A stretch of 64,000 nucleotides of DNA from assembly GCA_032821775.1 (NCBI GenBank), contig JAVLRN010000009.1, positions 620,001 to 684,000 of the forward strand, in the 5' to 3' direction. This DNA is from Sanguinoderma infundibulare (taxonomy: Eukaryota; Basidiomycota; Agaricomycetes; Polyporales; Polyporaceae). This document shows, one piece after another, positions 35,733 to 47,778 of this stretch. Every line of letters begins with the position of its first letter. Within the stretch, counting starts at the first letter, position 1. Both the position numbers and the translations under genes were made by a program. The notes beneath the pieces were generated by a model. The model was not told the origin of the DNA, did not search any database, and was given only the letters and a program-made list of their open reading frames with translations.

Positions 35733-37226
35733 ATGTTGTTCCGATTGAGGTGTGTGGTGTGTTATGTTGCGTACGCGAATGACTCGTGAGGAGTGGCATG
35801 TGGACTGTAGGATGTACCAGCAGTGTACTGGAGTGTATAGCACGTTGGTCGCCGCGCGACGGGATGGACTCTGCTCGTAATACATATAAATATTTAGACT
35901 GCTAGACTATGACTATGTACCATTGGGTAGACATTTTGGAGTGACAACACCGAAGGTCTCGAAGGACGTACACACATTGTATTGGTTGCTATTTGCACTG
36001 ACGGTCGATTACTCGTACTGTTGGCACTTGACTGGCGCAGGGCTCGTTGGAGTGCAGGTGTAGTTGTTCAGAGCATGCTCATTTGTCTCCTGCGACAATC
36101 GTATTGAGGCTTTCGCTCACCTCGCTACACAGCGTTGCCATGTTAATCATCGCTGACAAGCATATCTGATCACTACAGACCTGCGGAGTTGATGCCACAA
36201 CACTCCAAGGAAGTAGATAAAACGCACAACAGCAGTTGAATTGACAGAACCGTGTCGTACATACGCGTGCCTACATCGTGCCAGATACCCACAAGTGTGC
36301 TCATCAACAGTCTAGTCAGACGGACTCGAACACGGACAGGCAACGAAGGGGATGCAGGAGCGACAAGGCGCGCGGAGACGTCCTGGGGTATTTGATTTGC
36401 TTTCCTCGATCGTACTCGCCCACTGGCTGCCAACGGGCGCCGGTGGTCTCAGCACAGACCGGATGACTGCTCGATCGTCAAGCAGTCACGTCGCGAATTG
36501 CGACAACACCACTGAGCACCAACGATGTCAACATTCACTTCTAGGTTAAACAGAGCGGAGGGGACACTACTCACATGAAGCTATTCGGGCTCTCGGTACC
36601 TGCACCACCCGGTCTCGACCTGGGTCGTCCACCTCCTGATACCGGCCTGCATCCGTCCTACGTCTCTCCTGAAAGTAGGACCGTCACGCTCTGGCCCAGC
36701 GCATCAGTGCCTTAGTCCTCGGCCCGGCTTCACTGGAAACAGAACAATGTCAATCGACGAAAAAAAACAACAGCCAACAACGAGCACTCACTTGATACCT
36801 CCGACCACTTGCCGTCGCATCACCACTGCTCTCTCGTAGCCTCTGATCGCTCCCTGCGATCAGTCCCTGCGACTCAGCGTCGGTGCATGCACATCCAGCT
36901 ATGGATGTAGGTGAGTATATGCGGGTGGGGAGCATCTAAACGGACATACCGGTCAGTCCTGGGTCGCCTCTAACCCCATATGTCTGACTCCGGAGGCCGC
37001 TCCGGAGTCATTCATACTCGAGGAAAGGAGTCCATTGGAGAGTTGTTGGTGAGCGCCCGACGGCTGATATACCCCTGGTTTAGGGCAGGCTGAAGGGTAG
37101 ACCATCACGTGCGAGATACGCGTGCAAGCGAGACGCGTTTGAACTTGAATTCGGGCTCGCTTGCCGCGGTCGAAGCCACGTCTTGCTCTTCTCCTTCTCG
37201 GACTGCTTGCTCAATCTACCGCTTCC
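35733..37226. other. Intergenic, 1.5 kb
   Basis: No gene recognised. It contains a perfect 10-bp hairpin at 36986-37009 and the presumed promoter of the Elg1-like gene. Confidence 0.4.
36986..37009. repeat. Perfect 10-bp inverted repeat, 4-nt loop
   Basis: GACTCCGGAG, loop GCCG, then CTCCGGAGTC, about 220 bp upstream of the Elg1-like ATG. It contains two TCCGGA palindromes. It could be a regulator site or chance; there is no T-run after it. Confidence 0.6.
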
Positions 37227-40200
37227 ATGCCTTCTGCTGCATCCAGGAAGTCTAGAGGAAAGAAGCCAGCGAAAGACAATACAGTGAGCATGACTGTTCC
37301 AGTGGCCACGGCACTTTCATCTAACAATTCTTGAACCTACGTATAGTCGCGTCAAACTTCCCTACTTGACGTCTTCACCGTTCGGTCATCGTCCAAGAAA
37401 GCCGCCCCCACCACATCAGCCGTTCATTCTGAGAATAGTTCGACAGTGGGAGACGAGATCATTGACATATCCTCATCGGATGTGGACCCACTTACGGAGC
37501 AGCCGGTGGATTCTTCCAGTCCCATAGCAGCAGAGGAAGACGAGGGCGAGAGGGATGTAGGTCCTGTGCGCGCGGGAGTGAAGTTTGGTGAGTGAAGTGT
37601 GCCAGGTATGTTCATTCGCCTCAACAGTACCATAGGTTCGGCAAACCAAGGTGGTGGTAGCCGTGACGCACCCATAGTGGTTGCCGACAGCAGCCCCATT
37701 GCTTCCCCAGTACCCCAGGCCAGGACCAAACCCTCCATTATACCCCCTCCTCCCCCCAAAGCGCTATTTTCGATATTCGCTCCGAGGAAACGTCCTGACG
37801 AACGAGAATCGTCACCAAGCAAGCTCTCTGGCAAGCCGCCTCCCACACCCTTTCCAGATCATGCTTCTCAGCACGTACGCAGTTCTCAGAGGGAATTCAA
37901 TGTACCGCTGACGGAATTCGCTCGTCGCGACGCTCCCTGCATTCGACCTAACGCTGAAGTGGACGCCTCCATCTATTCCCGGCTGTCACGAGGCTCCGAG
38001 ACTGCACAGACATGCACGCCCAGCGATTCATTCTTTGCCAATGTAGTCGACCCTTCCGAAACAACCCTCCGAGACCGCTGCATCAGCACCATACCTCTGC
38101 ATCACCGACAATACCCTGCCATCAGTCATCTCCTAGACCAACATATCCCTTCCACACCCACGGAGCCGGGGGCTTCAGGTACCTCGAACCTGCTGTGGAA
38201 CGACAAGTGGCGTCCCAAACGTGCCGACCAGGTTTTGGGTAACGAGCAGTCCGCCCTGTACCTTCGAGATTGGCTCCTCGCTCTCAAGCTCCACATTCAT
38301 GGCTCGGGTGATGCTAGGGGTTCTGCAATACCCGATAAGAAGGGGAAACAGAAGTCGAGAGCGAAAGCGAAAGCGAAGGGTCCCCGAGGTACGAAACGAC
38401 CTCGTATCATTCGAGATGTCCAACGGAAGCGGCGCCGTTTGGACTCCGAGGAACCTGAGGAGTCCTGGATTGCGGACGACTGTGACTCCGACTCTTCAAA
38501 CGACCCCCTAGACCTCATCTTCGCATCGGAGGACGATTTCATTGGGTTTCCCGTTTCGCGTATCAAGCGAAGACGTTACGACGACGCGCTCACCGATTCC
38601 GAATCGCTTTCCGTTGACGAGGCCTCCAAGCAGTCATCTGGGCCGTCATCGTCTGATGGCGTCAACCCGTTCTCCTACCGACCTCCCAAGTTTGGGGACG
38701 AGGTGTGCAATACAATTCTACTCGCCGGGCCTTCCGGCTGCGGGAAGACGGCCGCCGTCTACGCTTGTGCAGAGGAGCTGGGGTGGGAGGTCTTCGAGGT
38801 CTACCCTGGCATCGGGGAGCGAAGTGGTGCAGCGCTGCAGAAGCTCATTGGCGAAGTTGGCAAGAACCATCTCGTCAAGCAGACCCAGCCGAAGGCCAAG
38901 GCGGAGAAGGAGAAGGCCAACGTAAAGACGAAGCGCAATTTCTTCACCAAACGCGTGGCATCTGATGACGAGGCTGAGACGCCTGCGGCGGACGAGGTTC
39001 AGGATGAACATGTCTGTGAACCCCCAAAACCTGAGCCGGCGGAGATCAGACAGTCGATCATTCTGGTCGAGGAGGTCGATGTCCTGTACCGCGAGGACGC
39101 CAACTTCTGGCCCACAATGGCGAAGATCATCAAGGAGTGTCGTCGACCAGTGGTGATGACATGCAATGGTGAGTTATCTATCGTGATAGTGCTTGCCCAT
39201 GCTCAACAGAATCTCAGATCCCCATCTCGTCCCAACGCAGGACCTACCTCTGCAAACCACTCTCCGTTTTGCGCATGGTCCAACCCCACTGGCAGCGTCA
39301 TATCTGCGGTTGCGATGTTTACTGGAAGGCTTTGGCATCAGTGCTGCTTCAGCCATTCAGCTCTACGAGGGTTTGGGAAGGTATGCTGCTCAACACGAAC
39401 GTCGTGATGACGCCTTACATCCTCGGCGGATCCCTCAGCCGCCGCCCGACTTGCGACGCACCATCAACCAATTGCAGTTTGGGACTAGCCACCTTTGTGA
39501 GGATAGGCTTTCTTCTCTCGAAGAGACGAGGCAGGACCAGTCGTTGCAAGGGCTGAGGCGGCTAGCGTGGTCTTTAGAGCTCTGCTCTTTCGCGGATAGC
39601 GAGCTTCGCCGACCTGCTTATGAAGTGTTGCGTGTATGTAGACCATTACGTTCGCGTGGGTTTGCTATATTGACCCCTTTGCAGGACTCGCTGGAGAATA
39701 GCGCATCGCCTTGCGCGGACGATGTCCTTGGCTTCAGGCACCTCTCAGCAGGTTCCAGTGACACCTCGTCATATCTTCCGGTTACGTTCTCCACCTACCA
39801 TCGCGACGAAGCCATCCTCGACGACCTCTTATCCCACGCCAAACAACACTACCCGGTCCCCGACGACCTCGTGTGCGATACCCCAGACCCGGTCTCACTT
39901 CACACGCCCCACTGCGGCACGCTCCTCCCAATCCTCGACCGCCTTCGCATCTCCCGCGAAGACCTCGTCCGCAGCTCTCGCGCGATCTTCCTGGACTACG
40001 AGCCCTGGATCCGGCACATGGTCCACGCTGACGACGCCCACATCGCAGCCAACCTCACAAGCGGCCAATACGAGGGCACAACACGTCGTACACGGAATTC
40101 GCAGCGCGCCCAGTGGGAGCTTCAGCGCTGGGTCTGCCTCAAGGAGGACGAGCGTGGCATCCTCAATCGTACGGCTTTCAAAGTCGATGCCGATGACGGG

Positions 40201-40239
40201 ACCACGGCGACGAAACCTGAACCCGCGTCGTGTTTGTAG
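37227..40239 (+). CDS. Elg1/ATAD5-like AAA+ PCNA-unloading clamp-loader subunit
   Basis: Large subunit of an alternative RFC complex that removes PCNA from DNA after replication. A PIP-like box, QTSLLDVF, lies at about residue 21 just after the first intron. A long disordered, Ser/Pro-rich part follows (with IIDISSSDVD, a SUMO-interaction-like stretch). The AAA+ region starts LLWNDKWRPKRADQVLGN, typical of the RFC-like family, and is interrupted by a basic/acidic insert. Walker A is GPSGCGKTAAVYA and the Walker B region SIILVEEVDVLYRED, followed by RPVVMTCND and DLPLQTTLRF. A C-terminal helical region follows. Exon 1 is 37227-37283 or so, and other introns lie near 37590-37635, 39170-39222 and 39632-39684. 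Length is about 920 residues. Mitochondrial or classical Rfc1 is less likely, because BRCT and RFC1 C-terminal signatures are absent. Confidence 0.87.
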
Positions 40240-40736
40240 CTCTGTTTGGTGTTTGGTTTATGTACGTCGCTGCTGTCCGATTTGTTAGAATGTTACATGA
40301 TGCACGGAAAGATATTATGATGGAATCTTGTCCGCAACCAGCGTCGAGTCCCAAGTCCTCATTGGGAACCGGATGGGATGGATTAAACGGCATGTAGTTT
40401 GACAAACATTTGGCGAAGGGTCAGACTAGAGGGATCACTATATAGGTTGTCAACTCTCAGGGAGAACGGTCTCTTGGATGAAACAAACGTGACGGATAAT
40501 TGCTATAGCATACGGCGTGCGGCACAGGTGCGGCAGATTGGGTACGACTACTTTTGACAACGCTTCGTCTTATCAGAAGATTAGTGAGGGTGTAACGACA
40601 AGAGGGGTCGGGATGCATGAACATGGGTGGGACGGTTATCTACTACCATATGACAAGAAGATGCAAGATACTAGTGCTATATGCGGAGTGTGCAAGACGA
40701 TATGCAAGGGGAAACATGAAAGATACAAGAGTGAGC
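40240..40736. other. Intergenic, convergent 3' ends
   Basis: Between the Elg1-like gene and the charged protein gene. Nothing recognised. Confidence 0.4.
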
Positions 40737-43700
40737 CTAACTATATGCTGACAGAAGTCCGGATCTCTTCTTTTTCTGCACCCCGGCACCTGCGAGGCGG
40801 TCCTGGGGTATGTGCGATTTCTTCTTGCCGCTGTCGGAATCCGATGAGTCCGCAGCGTCGCTGGCTTCATCGTCATCACCATCGTCACCATCATCGTCAC
40901 CTTTGCCATAGGTCGCCTGCGAAAGCTTGTAGCTCATCTCCGGCTTCGGAGTCTGCGCAAAGAGCGCGGGCGAGGCGATTTGCGTGACGGGAAACAACGA
41001 TTGGCTCGCGAGATCCGTCAATGAGGGATACATCGATCGAGACACCCAGGAGGCACGCTGACGGGCGGGCGCCTTGTACGTCGTGTCGGGTTCCTCTTCG
41101 GGCTCGCTGTCGCCGCCATCTTGCCTATCGTCATGGGGAAAGGGAGTGCTCTCTGCGTTGGGGAGTCCGAAGGGTGTCCGCGGGTGTTGACTGCTAGAAG
41201 GGATGAACAACGGTTCCTTCCTGCCGCTTTTGGACTTCGGAGTGACCGCAGGGTGGTTCTCCTGGTCCTCCTGCTCTGCAGGCTCCTGGGTAACGGTATC
41301 CTCGTTAGGTGTAGTCTCCTCTCTTCTAATGAGCCCACGGGGCCGGCCGAGCTCGGGGCTGCTGGACTGAAGCTCGTCAATCATGGACGTCTCGCCAACG
41401 GACTCCGGCTGTGTGCTGGGCTGTTGGGGCAGGGTAGTCCAGGAGATCTTCGCGGCCTCAGGCGTCTCCGTAACGTTGGCGGTGGAGGGTATTTCTCTGT
41501 CGTTCTTCCCGATAGCATCCCCCTCATCGACATCTTCCTCCTCCTCGGGCTCAACCGATTCAACAGCCCGCCGAGACCTCATCGAAACCGGTCTCGCCGA
41601 CCCCCCGCGCCCTTTTGCACCCCTCGCGCCACCACGCTTCGTAGGAGCCTTCTCGTTTTGCTTCGCCTCCTTCGCAGCTTGCTTCGCCTCTTTCTCGGCC
41701 TGCTTCTCTGCCGCCTTGCGCTCGCGCTCGGCCTTCTTCTCTGCCTTCTCCGCGTCCCTCATCGCCTGCTTTGCAGCCTTCTCGGCCGCCTTCCGCTCGC
41801 GCTCTGCTTTCTTCTCTGCATCCTTCTGGGCTTTCTCTGCCTCACGTTGAGCCTTGTCCTCCGCCGTCAAGCGGGTGGTGCGACGCCGTTGGGTAGGCGC
41901 GGGCGCGGGTGTTGGGATCGACTCAGGCTCGGCGGGAGAGGGCGATGAGGCCATGACCGAGGCATTGCGGCGGGTCGTGCGGGTTGCTCGGTGAGGGCGT
42001 GTCTTTCCTTCCCCCTCCGCTTCCGGTTGAGACTGGGTCTGGGAAGATGCAGCTTCTTCTTGCGTCTTCGCCGGTTCCACCTCTGCCTCGCCCTCAGCGT
42101 CAGCCTCTTGGACTTGAGGCGCAATCTCCAATTCTAATGAAGGTTCGAGCGCGCCACCTGCTCGAGGTTTGGTGAGGGTGACCTCCTCTTGTGGCAGCAC
42201 CAGATCGTTGAGCAACTGCTGAGACAAGCGCGGAGTTGCCTCCCGGTTGCGGACCTGCGAAAGACGGCCATAGCGGTCCTTCATGCGGCCAATCGTCCCA
42301 GGAGTGCGAGGCGTCGCGGGAGAGGGTGTGTGGTCGCGCTCCTGGGGTGGAGTCTGTATGGCATCCGGGTCTTCTATCGGGTCGTCCTCAATGACATTGG
42401 ACTGCTCATGGTCATGGTCGGAGCCGAAACTTTCGATGGGGTCATTCGGGTCCTCGGTGTACGGTTCAATGACCTCGACTTGCATGGCATCCTGGTCATC
42501 GTCTCCGCGCTCTTGATCGTCCTCGTCGGGAGTAGCACCTGCCTTCTCGATCTCGGCTTGCGCGGTCGTCCCGGAGAGGTCTGCCGAGCTCCTTGCCCCA
42601 ATCCCTGGAGAAATCCCCCTCGACCCCACGGGGGAATCCTCCTTAGGCGACGCCTCGTCTAAAGGCAGGAGAGGCCGGAGAGACTTAGAAGCCAGAGCGG
42701 AGACATTTGCTACGTCATCGTCGTCGACCCGCTGCTCGGCGCCCTCGACCACGTTCGCGTCCCTTTTGGGCCCTTCCCACTCCCCGAATTCCCCGACGGG
42801 AACCTCGAGATGCTCCTGCGAGGCAAGAGGATCAACCTCAGCGACGGGCTCGACACGATGGTCATCACCTCGGTTCGCGGGCGACTCGTCTGGCTCGTCC
42901 GCATCGGATTCGCTAGGCTCACCGTCGGATTTCGCCGCACGCGCTGGCCCCGGAACTTCGTCTGACTCGGCCTCTGGTTCAGCGTCGGCTTCCTCCTTCG
43001 CCTCACCATCCTCTGCCTCCTCCTCATCGCTCTCCTCCCAATCATCGCCGTCCTCCGGAGTCGTGGGGTTGTCCTCTCCGCTCTCTTCGGCTGATCGCTC
43101 AACGGCAGAGGCGTCCCGCGCTAGGACATCTGCCTCCACCTGCCGCGCGTCCTACAACAAGACTTAACACTACACGACGGAGGTCCGAAATAAATGACGC
43201 ACCTGCGTGTCAAGGCTGCTGTTTGGGTCCACCTCCATCTCCGTCGGGGGAATAATGACGTCGTCCGCGTCCGCGTCTGACCTGCGATCATCATTGTCCA
43301 GGTCCTGTTCCTGAGCCTGAGCCTGATCGGGTTCGGGCTGAGGCTCGTCCTCGTCCGACGAGGACACGGTGCGCGCGAACTTGCGGGACATGCGACGGAA
43401 AGCGAGGTCGTTGTGTTCTTCCTCATCCATGTCGACATCTTCATCCTCCGCTTCGTCATCGGACTCGTCGCTGGAGGAGCTGGAGGACGGAATCTGGGCA
43501 AGGATGCTGGCATGGGGCTTGACTGGGCCGTACAAGAGGGCTTCGAGGTTGTCGGGGTCCGACAGGGCAAGTGACGAGGAGAGAGGTAGGAAAGATGACG
43601 CAGGGGCGTCTCCGTCCTCATCCTCATCCTCATCCTCATCGTCGCTGGAGCTACTCCCTTCGTCCCTGCTTTCCACGACCACCTCAGATATCTCTGACCC

Positions 43701-46613
43701 GGCTGGGAAGCGAGGGGACGAGAGCGAGCGTTCACCAAGTGCCGGTCTCGAGAGTGTCTGCAAAGGCAGATCGGGAGAGGATCGAGGCGTCTCCCCGGGC
43801 TCATCAGGAGGAGGAACAGAGACGGGTGCAGAGGCGTCAACAGTGCGCTTCGCTCCGGCACTTTTACGACGTCTCTGCGCCTCTTTGAGGAGCACTTCGA
43901 GCTCTTCAACAAGCTCCTCGTTCTTTCCGGACTTCTTGAGCTCAGCGATTCGCTTGCGAAGAGCGATGGGTCCAGCCTCGACAACAGGACACTGTGAACG
44001 CGGGTGCGGGAAAACCTTGTCGCAGATGACGCAACTTGGTGAACTTGACGGGCGGGGAGTCTTCTTGCCATTAGCGTCCTTCATCTTGCGCGCCGCGCCA
44101 GTAGAGGTAATAGCTGCAGAGGGAGCGGGGATGGGGTCGTTGTCCGTGGTAGGAGCCGTTACCGAAATAGATGTTGACCCATGTTCTTGGACCATATCAT
44201 CGGGACCCCATGCCTGGTTCAGCTTTGACCTGCCAGCTTTCTTCTTCCGACCAGGGACGGCGGGCTCAGCAATAAGTGGCGCAAGCGGTTGAGATGGGGA
44301 AGCGGAGGTAGGCCCCGCGCTCGCCGATGAAGCACGAGCCAAAACAGCCTGAACCGCGGCTTGTACCACGGACAGGGCAGCAGCAGAAGTAGCGTCTGGG
44401 TGACATGCTGATCAATCTCCGGTGAACACTTCACAACCAATGAATCATTCTCCCCACCTGAAGATGATGCAGCAGGTAGCATTTTGCGATCCCGTTTCGA
44501 CTTTTTCGCAGAAGCAGACTCCGAACTGTCTTGCTGAGGCGAAATCGCTGAATCCTCGGAAGCTGAGGCTGCTACAACCAATGCGTTATATATCGAAACG
44601 ACGGTATCAACATTTGAGTACGTACCCAGTGACTTACTAGGAGGCGGTGTTGCCCTTTCCGCATCCACCGAGGAAGTAGTTGAAAGAGATTTCCTGGGTT
44701 TCACCTTCTTCCCTGTTGTACATTCCACATCAGCACTCACCATGAAGGCACTTAGCGGTACGCACCCTTCGGCGGTTCCTCAACTTCAATTTCAACGACG
44801 GTCGAAGGACCTGCAACTGGCTCTGAACGCGCAAACTTCGTCAGTAGCGGTCAGGTGCGAGGGCGATCATTGCATACCATCTCTGTCTGGATTATCAACG
44901 GGTGTAGCAGCGAGCTGTTCACTCTGGCGACCCTTGGTCTTCGTCTTCTTCTCCTTGGTCGATGTCTGATCGGTTGGCACGACAGAGATGGGCACCTCAG
45001 ACAGCTCAGCTTGGGGTTGGCTCCTAGCTTCGGCACGCTTCTTCCGTTTGTCTTTCTTGGGTCCTAGCGGGAACAGTATAAGATCGCTAACTTTCGACGA
45101 TTGGTCGCAAGAATGTACCTAGCTCAGCCTCTGACAGGGACGCTTGAAGACCTGAGAGGTCAGCTGAAGATTGGAATTAGTAAGTCCACAACACATAACA
45201 CATACAAGAAACTGAGACGTGCCGGGAACGGTATCGACGCCTTGCGTCCCATCCGTATCCTTGTCTTTACGTTTCTTAGCTTGCTTCCCGTCTTCCTTTG
45301 ATGACGCAGCTCCATCCCCATCTTCAGCCGCTTGACGCTTCTTCTCCTTCGCTTCTCTCTTCGCCTTTTTCGCTGCCTTCCGTGCGGCGGCATCTTCAAC
45401 ATCGGGAGCCGGGGTTGCCTCCTCTCGAACAGCTACCTGGGAAGCATGGGACCCATCCTCGCCAGCTTTACGCTTGCCCTTCCTGTCAGACTTTCCGGCT
45501 GACACCTTCTCTGGAGCAGGTATCAAGGTCTCTTCCGTACGTTTGTCCTTTTTCGGTTTCTTCTTTACAGGAGATGAGGGGAACGAAGGACGGGATGGTA
45601 TGGAAGACGAGGCTGACGCAGGAACGTTCCTCCCAGGAAGACCCGAGGGACTCTCCGGCGTGTCTTGTCGTTTTCGCTTTGAGCTCTTAGACTGCCCAGA
45701 AGTTTCCGGTGGTAGTGACTCCGATGCTGTATCATGCGACGCCGAGAGTGGAGGAAGGGTAGGCGGCGCCATTCGCGATAACGGCTGTCCATCCTTACTG
45801 ACTTCCTTCTCTGAAGATCCGGAAGCTGTTAGGAGTGGTCGAGTGAGCATAAGGAGACGACGACCACGAAATGTTACTGACGTTCAAGCCCTTTAGGCAC
45901 CGACTCAGGTGCAGACGAAGGCTGAGGAGGCAAAGGCGCGGAGTTGTCAACTGTACTAGACGCATTCTTCCGTTTGCGCTTCCTCTTCGGGACTCCATTA
46001 GAATCAAGGGTAGAGGTAGTGTCCGGGACACGAGATGCTCCTCCGTCGTGAGAAGTAGGAATGAGAGACACAGCTTGACGCTTCTTGTTGCGTTTCTTGG
46101 AGATATTCTACAAAATGTTAATGAATCCGCGCCGATGAAAGAAAGCATCGACCATACAGGGTTCGTGGACGACTCTCGCGAGGTCTGCTCAGTGAAAATA
46201 GGCGGACCGCTTTGGCCAACAAAAACGGATACGTCAAGGGAGTGTACATATCGTGCAAGGTGACGGAAAGCTTCGAAGTCCTCATCTGGTGGCAATGCAC
46301 GATGAGGGGACGCGGAGGGAAATGTGTTTGTGAGACTTACCGTCATCCAGCTCAATGACCTTCCCCTCATGGAGCCTCGCGAAGCGTATGGACATGTCTT
46401 CTGAGAGACCGAGCTTCTTCCGCACCAAGTCCTTCGTCTCCTCAAGCGATTGACCTGTGATGGGCCGAGACATTCAACATTCCATCCTCCATCCACGACG
46501 AACACATTGTGTGGGATATGCATACCTTTGTACACCCGCGCAAAGGTCCTGTCCGGCGCATAGAACGTGACGACTGTTCCGTCGTTGTCCCTCTTGCGTT
46601 TGTTGCCCTCCAT
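40737..46613 (-). CDS. Large charged, probably nuclear or nucleolar protein with beta-grasp-like N-terminus and zinc-knuckle-like motif
   Basis: Exon 1 starts MEGNKRKRDNDGTVVTFY (46613) and after an intron reads GQSLEETKDLVRKKLGL, then FARLHEGKVIELDDDEDF: a ubiquitin-like or PB1-like beta-grasp pattern. The middle is Lys/Ser-rich (KKPKKDKR, KRKRKRK; several nuclear localisation signals). A zinc-knuckle-like motif CVICDKVFPHPRSQCPVVEAGP lies near 44000, followed by a helix RKRIAELKKSGKNEELVEEL. Then come long acidic runs, and a Lys/Ala/Glu repeat (AEKAEKKAERERKAAEKQAE, about 41650-41860) that is probably a single long helix or coiled coil. The C-terminus is LAGAGVQKKKRSGLLSAYS. Composition resembles the fungal Net1/Dnt1 nucleolar proteins, but this is inference. 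Splice joints between 44370 and 45850 are approximate. It could be two genes, but frames connect across the introns. Confidence 0.55.
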
Positions 46614-47778
46614 GTCGAGGAGACGCGTGGCACGGACGTGCAAAGGTCCAAGAGGAAGAGTGGCGACTGCCTCGCGCTGCAGGATTTCAAGCAGGCGCCC
46701 ACGCAATCGCGTCGGGAGCACACGCGCCAACAGAGACAAACACTCCCTCCGACCGTCCTCCACCATGGCTGGCCAGCACAGTGCGCATCCCTTAGACATG
46801 ATATCCTGCTCTTTGCTGACTGTAAATGCGACACACAAGGCTCCGGGTTCAATCCGCATCTTCCTGGCTTCAAGCACAAATTCCTTGCCACGACGCTGGG
46901 CGCGACGATGTGGTTCTTCATCTTCTACCGTGCCCGGTGCGTTCCCTGTCCTCTCGCATCACTCGCAGAGTATTCACTGCCATCTCAGGAAGGACGGTGC
47001 TAAGCTTTTGGTGCGCATTACGCGAACTGTACAGAGTCCGACCGCTGATGGTCTCTGCAGGGTTTCAAGCACCCATGGGAGGGTCATGAACACGATCACC
47101 ACGGCCACGAGGCGGGACACGCAGACCACCATTAGTCGGATACCATTTCAGACCAAATGTAGACCTCACTCGCTTTCGCTTGCAACTCGTTCCCTCAGGT
47201 TCTCGGACTGGTTAGACTTGGTGCATGTTCGATGGTACGTTTTCTGATGTCTCCGCAATCCTCCCGTCCAGTTCTTCTGTGCTTCGAGCCCTGGCCCCCA
47301 CGTTGTCAACATCTCCGCCGAAACAACAAACCCCTCATGTTTGCCCCTTTGACCGTGTCTTACTGCGTCCTGGTTCTACGTTAACCCCAAGAACACGGGT
47401 TCAATCTTCGAAAGGGCCTGGGAGAGCGTATGCATAAACGGCAATGTAAGCTGCTCACAAGATGCCAGAAACACGGAGACAAGTGTCCAATGTCGCGGGG
47501 GTGAGGGTGTTGGGAATCATTTATGGTACATAAGCGACCTATGGAAGGGTCGCACGAGTCCTCGAGCCTCTATCCTAGAGAACGAAAGTGGACCGGGATA
47601 ACAATGCAACAGAGACATCCGTACAGCAGAATTCGTTGAGCGGCAGCATTAACCAAGAGTAGTATAAGTGGAGGTATGTGAAGCGACAAAACAAGATAGT
47701 GGTGTCGTAAGGACCGTGTTTGAGAAACGAGCGATGAGCGTCCAGTCTGGCATTGAAGAGTGGTGCGGGCGACTAGTA
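46614..47778. other. Intergenic, 1.2 kb
   Basis: Promoter side of the charged protein gene and 3' flank of the G-alpha gene. Open frames here are mostly shadows of the first exon. No RNA gene seen. Confidence 0.4.

Noticed and set aside
35166..35885. Arg/Pro-rich minus-strand ORF
   Set aside because: Antisense shadow of the last exon of Cdc1/Ted1 copy 2.
39372..39436. Possible 65-nt intron in the Elg1-like gene (GTATGC to CTCAG)
   Set aside because: Removing it breaks the downstream frame, while the unspliced frame continues with PDLRRTINQLQF.
41121..41948. 275-codon plus-strand ORF rich in Leu/Arg
   Set aside because: It is antisense to the Lys/Ala/Glu repeat of the charged protein gene; Lys codons read backwards give Leu and Phe.
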